Source of the DNA: SLQH01 sp964612995
GTDB taxonomy: Bacteria; Planctomycetota; UBA11346
Direction: 5' to 3'
Assembly (NCBI GenBank): GCA_964612995.1
Contig: CAZTGE010000078.1
Coordinates: forward strand, 1-19,758
Length of the DNA: 19,758 nucleotides
The translations under genes and the position numbers were made by a program. A model generated the notes under the pieces. The model saw only the letters and a program-made list of their open reading frames with translations, searched no databases and was not told the DNA's origin. Shown here in pieces: positions 16,473 to 19,758 of this stretch (its first letter is position 1; every line of letters starts with the position of its first letter).

Positions 16473-16502
16473 CCTGAAAGGAACTCAACAACCCCTTTCA
16501 GG
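16473..16502. repeat. 9-bp inverted repeat between GH28 gene and HRDC remnant
   Basis: CCTGAAAGG and CCTTTCAGG are separated by 12 bases. It lies 40 bases after the GH28 stop codon on the minus strand, so it could form the transcript-end hairpin of that gene, but no T run follows. It may instead belong to the decayed retroelement. The rest of the 16397-16541 gap shows no gene. Confidence 0.4.
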
Positions 16503-16541
16503 CGGAAGTCATGTACTACTGCGGACAGGATCGGCGCCGCC

Positions 16542-17894
16542 TCACCCGCGCACCTGCATCCCCGCGCCCTCGATCACGTACTTCTCCACCCCGTCCTGCG
16601 ACGGTGAGGCCAGCGGGCAGTCGACCAGACCGGTGGTGTTGCGCGCCCAGAACACGTGCATCGGGACCGCGACCTCTTCGGGCCAGTCGATGGTGATGTC
16701 CTGCACCGCCAACCGCTGCACGTTCTCCGCCACCACCGCCGCCCGGGCGCCGCGCGCAGCTGGTGTGCCGGGCGAGAACTGGATCGCCACCGCCTCCCGC
16801 GCCCAGGCGAACTCGTTCTCCACCGCCGGGTAATGGAGGTGGATGTTGCGCAGCTGGATGTCCCGCACCTCGGCGCCGGGGCCAGCGGTCACCAGCACCC
16901 GTGCGTCGCTGCGCACCGTCACGCCGTCAACGCGCACCCGGCGGATCCGCCCGGGTGTGGCTTCGAACCGGGCCTTGGGGTGCACCGAACAGTCGATGTG
17001 GATCGGGTTGACCAGCGGAATGGTGCCGTGGGTGTCGCAGAGGATGTTGCTGACCGTCACGTCCTCGAACGTGCCGCCGGCCATGCACGCCAGGTGGACG
17101 CCACGCGAGGAATCGTGGATGATGCAATTGCTGAAGGCCACCTGACGGATGATGCCGATCGATTCGGCCGCCCCGAGCTTCAGTGCGCTGCAGTTCGTGT
17201 GCAGAATGCAGTCGCTGACGACGATGCGCTCGTTCACACCGCCCAGGCTCTTGAGGACGATCGCATCGTCCCCGGCGGTGATGATCGAGCTGGTGATGAT
17301 CACGTCGCTGCTGTCGGTGACGTCGATACCGTCGGTGTTCGGACCGTGCAGGTCGTTGGCGATGGTGATGTCGCGCACGCGCACATCGTGACAGTCGAGC
17401 ACGTGCACCGTCCAGCCGGGCGCGTCGGCGATGGTGACACCCTCGAGGCGCACGCGCCGCGCGCTGCGCAGTTCGATGAGCGGGCTGACCCGCCGGCTCT
17501 TGGCGGTGAAGAAGGCGCACGTCGACGGCGGGTCCCAGAAGGCCGGCCCCTGGCCGTCGATGGTCCCCCTGCCGGTGATCGCCACGTCCTCAACGGCGTG
17601 CGCGACGAGCAGGTGGTACGGCTGCAGATCCACATTCTGCTGCACGTTGTGATCGGCGGCCAGCGGCCGGTAGTGGTCGAGATCGTGGGAGGCGCGTAGC
17701 ACCGCCGCGGCGTCGAGGTGGAGCGTGACGCGATCGCGCAGAAACAGCGCGCCGGTCACGAACACCCCCTGCGGCACCACCACGGTGCCACCGCCGTCGG
17801 CCGCCGCCGCGTCGATCGCCTGCTGGATGGCGACCGTCGCCAGGCTGGTGCCATCGCCGCGGGCGCCGTGATCGGTGATGCGATGCGTGGCCAT
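16542..17894 (-). CDS. glycoside hydrolase family 28-type protein (pectinase-like beta-helix)
   Basis: The 450-residue protein opens like pectate-lyase/GH28 beta-helix enzymes: ITDHGARGDGTSLATVAIQQAIDAA, then GGGTVVVPQGVFVTG. It repeats short beta-strand units throughout. GH28 catalytic motifs are NTDGID (186-191) and GDD (208-210). The usual GHG and RIK motifs are not evident: the third region reads CSALKLGAAES and the fourth RGVHL. The likely role is hydrolysis of galacturonate- or rhamnose-containing polysaccharide, exact substrate unknown. No signal peptide is visible from the chosen ATG (17894, GGAGGA 5 bases upstream), so it may act in the cytoplasm on oligosaccharides. It is a single-gene unit divergent from the flavoprotein gene. 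Confidence 0.82.
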   Translation of the reverse strand: MATHRITDHGARGDGTSLATVAIQQAIDAAAADGGGTVVVPQGVFVTGALFLRDRVTLHLDAAAVLRASHDLDHYRPLAADHNVQQNVDLQPYHLLVAHAVEDVAITGRGTIDGQGPAFWDPPSTCAFFTAKSRRVSPLIELRSARRVRLEGVTIADAPGWTVHVLDCHDVRVRDITIANDLHGPNTDGIDVTDSSDVIITSSIITAGDDAIVLKSLGGVNERIVVSDCILHTNCSALKLGAAESIGIIRQVAFSNCIIHDSSRGVHLACMAGGTFEDVTVSNILCDTHGTIPLVNPIHIDCSVHPKARFEATPGRIRRVRVDGVTVRSDARVLVTAGPGAEVRDIQLRNIHLHYPAVENEFAWAREAVAIQFSPGTPAARGARAAVVAENVQRLAVQDITIDWPEEVAVPMHVFWARNTTGLVDCPLASPSQDGVEKYVIEGAGMQVRG

Positions 17895-17912
17895 GGCCGT
17901 CCTCCGCCGGGC

Positions 17913-17940
17913 GTTGTAGGGAAACGTCGCGATGAGACAA
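17913..17940 (-). promoter_or_regulatory. possible sigma-70-like promoter of the GH28 gene
   Basis: On the minus strand TTGTCT, a 16-base spacer and TACAAC precede the GH28 ATG by about 18 bases. Each box matches the consensus at four of six positions. The short leader leaves room for the GGAGGA ribosome site. The match is weak and the sigma consensus of this organism is unknown. Confidence 0.25.
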
Positions 17941-18105
17941 CACCTCCCCGATCCCGCCACGATCCGTCCAGACACTCGGCAGCAGAGCGCGGGCGCCGCC
18001 CGCACCCCAAGGGGCATTGTAGCAGGCAGCGCCCGCGCGACTGTGTGTTCGCGGAAGCTCGCTCTGCGCTGCGCTGCGCGCAGTCGCCCCCACGACGCCG
18101 CCATG

Positions 18106-18157
18106 CCATTCCCCTGGAAAAGCACGCATGGTCATGCGCACTTTTCCTGGGAAATGG
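18106..18157. repeat. 52-bp near-perfect palindrome in the divergent intergenic region
   Basis: A 25-base arm (18106-18130) and its inverted copy (18133-18157) are separated by two bases and mismatch at only four positions. The best-kept core is CTTTTCC in the right arm. It lies in the 308-base gap between the divergent GH28 and flavoprotein genes, about 45 bases before the latter's ATG. It may be a large cruciform or operator, or a small dispersed inverted-repeat element. Apart from it and the possible GH28 promoter, the gap shows nothing I can name. Confidence 0.75.
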
Positions 18158-18202
18158 AATACAGCGGCCGTGTTCGTCCGTATCCATGCCGGAGTCCCCA
18201 CC

Positions 18203-18832
18203 ATGCGCATCCACGTCGTCTCCTACCTGCCGCGCGGCAGCCGCTCCTCGACACGCCGCCTGCTCGAGACATTGCGCAGCGAGATCGACACGGCACGGCA
18301 TCAGCTCGATGAGCTGGACCTCACCACCGACGTGCCCGACCTCTTCCTGCCCGAGCGCCTGCACGCCTACATCATGCGCGACTACCGGGGCGAGTCGCTG
18401 GATCGCGAGCAGCAAGGGCTGATGGCCGGCATGGACGGCATGACATCGCGCCTGCTGCAAGCCGACGCCCTGGTGCTCGCAACGCCGATGCACAACTTCT
18501 CGATGCCGGCGATCGTCAAGGCGTGGTTCGATGCGGTGATGCTCAAGGGCCACACCTGGGATGTCGCCGCCGACGGCCACACCGGCCTGCTGCACGGCCG
18601 TGCGGCGCTCGTCCTGGCCAGCTCCGGTGGCACCTACGACCAGACCCCCTTCGCGCCTTTCGAGCACCTGGTCAGCCTGATCCGCTGCGAGCTGCAGTTC
18701 CTCGGCTTCGACCCCGTCCACCACGTGCTGGCCGAAGGCATGAACACGCTCGATGAGGAGGCGAAGGAGGCGGCCCTCACGCGCGCGGCCTCGCAGACCC
18801 GCGCTTTCGCCAAGGCCTTGCTGGCGCCTTGA
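18203..18832 (+). CDS. AzoR-like FMN-dependent NAD(P)H quinone/azo reductase
   Basis: The 209-residue protein has a flavodoxin-like fold. It begins with MRIHVVSYLPRGSRSSTRRLLE, the phosphate-binding loop region. DALVLATPMHNFSMPAIVKAWFD (TPMHNFSMP at 94-102) then matches the FMN-binding motif of AzoR, which has APMYNFNIPTQLKNYFD. VLASSGGTYD and LGFDPVHHVLAEGMN correspond to the later AzoR segments. It probably reduces quinones or azo/nitro compounds using FMN and NAD(P)H, in detoxification. The ATG at 18203 follows GGAG by 8 bases; an in-frame ATG at 18128 would begin inside the palindrome and is unlikely. Confidence 0.85.
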   Translation: MRIHVVSYLPRGSRSSTRRLLETLRSEIDTARHQLDELDLTTDVPDLFLPERLHAYIMRDYRGESLDREQQGLMAGMDGMTSRLLQADALVLATPMHNFSMPAIVKAWFDAVMLKGHTWDVAADGHTGLLHGRAALVLASSGGTYDQTPFAPFEHLVSLIRCELQFLGFDPVHHVLAEGMNTLDEEAKEAALTRAASQTRAFAKALLAP

Positions 18833-18879
18833 CGCCTGCCCCTGCTGGACCATCCGGGGGCAGGACCTACCGTCACGCC

Positions 18880-19086
18880 ATGGCCGACGGCTGGATCGCG
18901 ATCCGTGGTGCCAGCGTGCACAACCTGCAGCAGGTCGACGTCGACCTGCCCAAGGGCCGGCTGGTCGCCATCACCAGCGTCTCCAGATCGGGCAAGTCGT
19001 CGCTGGCCCACGACACCCTCTTCGCCGAAGGCCAGCGCCGTTTCCTCGAGAGCCTGTCGGTCTCGGCCCGCGCTGCCATGCCCAGG
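18880..19086 (+). pseudogene. N-terminal fragment of a UvrA-family ABC protein
   Basis: About 69 residues match the start of UvrA: IAIRGASVHNLQQVDVDLPKG, then AHDTLFAEGQRRFLESLSVSARA. UvrA is the damage-recognition ATPase of excision repair and is normally over 900 residues. The Walker A region reads TSVSRSGKSS where UvrA has TGVSGSGKSS: two glycines are replaced (by Ser33 and Arg36), while Lys39 is kept. Similarity ends around 19086, where sequence antisense to the zinc-ribbon gene begins. The fragment is therefore truncated and already altered in the nucleotide loop. It starts 47 bases after the flavoprotein gene, without a good ribosome site. Confidence 0.75.
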
Positions 19087-19529
19087 GGCAGGCGCCCACG
19101 CAGCGCGACCCAGTGCACGCTGAACGCGAACACTTCCCGCCACCAGCCCTGCCACCGACGGACCGTGCACTCGCATGGCCGGTCCCACTCCTGGCAGGCG
19201 ACCGGTGCGCCGGTGGCCATAGCCGAAAAGGCCAGCACGATCGGCGCCACATAGAAACGCCGCCCGTGGAACCGCCAACTCGCCGACGTCAGCCGCTTGC
19301 GGCACCCCCGCCGCGAACAACACCAACTCCAGCGCAGCGTGAGCCGATCATCAGGCGGCCGACGCGGGTCCTCGCGCGGCCAGCCCCAGGCCTTGCGCCG
19401 ATAATGCCCGGCGTGCAACGCGCCGCCGCAATGCGGACAGCCTCGCCGACGCACCTCCTCGGCGTGGAGCCGGTCCCAGGATGCGAAGCAGACGAGGACC
19501 CTTGTCAGCCAGTGGGTGGTGAGCACCAT
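19087..19529 (-). pseudogene. truncated zinc-ribbon protein, probably mobile-element associated
   Basis: The frame starts at an ATG at 19529 with AAGGAGG 6 bases upstream. It shows CPHCGGALHAGHYRRKAWG, a two-Cys knuckle, then WCCSRRGCRKR with more cysteines, then WRFHGRRFYVAPIVL and WDRPCECTVRRWQGWW. Proteins of this style are common as multicopy, transposon-linked unknowns in many bacteria (from memory; family name not certain). After about 147 residues (HWVALRGRLPLGMA) the frame runs into the antisense of the uvrA fragment, so the C-terminus is lost or replaced. An in-frame ATG at 19559 would place the ribosome site inside the gene. Confidence 0.55.
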
Positions 19530-19559
19530 GGACAGCCTCCTTATGGTTTTTTGGTCCAT

Positions 19560-19758
19560 AGGAGACTGGCGCCCCGATTGGTCGTGTGAACCCGTCGGGG
19601 GCCAGATTTGATGTCGGTCCCAGACTCACCCGCCAGAGGCAATGAACTCAATGAGCGTGACAGGGAACGGAGACTTGGGGCTCAAATAGTGTGAGCACTG
19701 TCACCCTTCGCTCTACAAGGTCGGCACCCTCGACATTGATTACGGAGCTCGATACCGA
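19560..19758. other. right-edge sequence without an identified gene
   Basis: About 200 bases of slightly lower GC lie upstream of the zinc-ribbon gene. No reading frame with a good start is seen. A plus-strand frame open after a TAG near 19689 (HPSLYKVGTLDIDYGARYR) runs off the window and could belong to a gene beyond the edge. No terminal inverted repeat could be paired with the junction near 19087. Confidence 0.3.

Overview
The window is high-GC bacterial DNA. Its left two thirds carry a tightly packed division and cell-wall (dcw) cluster read on the minus strand. From upstream to downstream the order is an MraZ-like regulator, a 76-residue unknown, rsmH, ftsL, ftsI, murE, murF, mraY, ftsW, murG, murC and ddl. 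Start and stop codons overlap or nearly touch from rsmH to murC, so this is almost certainly one translationally coupled operon. It makes the UDP-MurNAc-peptide (MurC, MurE, MurF, Ddl), the lipid intermediates (MraY, MurG) and the septal synthase (FtsL/FtsI/FtsW). Two usual members are absent at their usual places: murD between mraY and ftsW, and murB between murC and ddl. The region upstream of the MraZ-like gene holds 10-bp-spaced direct repeats of the kind MraZ binds.

Divergent from the dcw cluster, on the plus strand, is a rhomboid protease gene overlapping by 4 bases an ispG of the long (about 566-residue) type. The long IspG is known from plants, Chlamydiae, Bacteroidetes and relatives, and it is not the short form of Proteobacteria. 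With the C-terminal tail of the rhomboid, the GH28 enzyme and the high GC, this points tentatively to a PVC-superphylum bacterium (Planctomycetota, Verrucomicrobiota or Kiritimatiellota). That assignment is inference from a few markers.

From about 15.6 kb the window becomes accessory. Directly after ispG lies a decayed minus-strand cassette: an HRDC-domain remnant overlapping a reverse-transcriptase pseudogene. The RT has a frameshift in a G run and is cut off before its YxDD motif. RT next to HRDC is a known arrangement of diversity-generating retroelements (DGRs), so I read this as the fossil of a DGR. No convincing template/variable repeat pair is visible.

Then come a GH28-type pectinase-like gene (minus) and a divergent AzoR-like flavin reductase (plus), with a 52-bp near-perfect palindrome in the gap between them. 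The right edge holds the first 69 residues or so of a UvrA-like ABC protein with a damaged Walker A. It is joined head-on to a truncated zinc-ribbon protein that probably comes from a mobile element, so the right end is a rearrangement breakpoint. No tRNA, rRNA or CRISPR array was seen.
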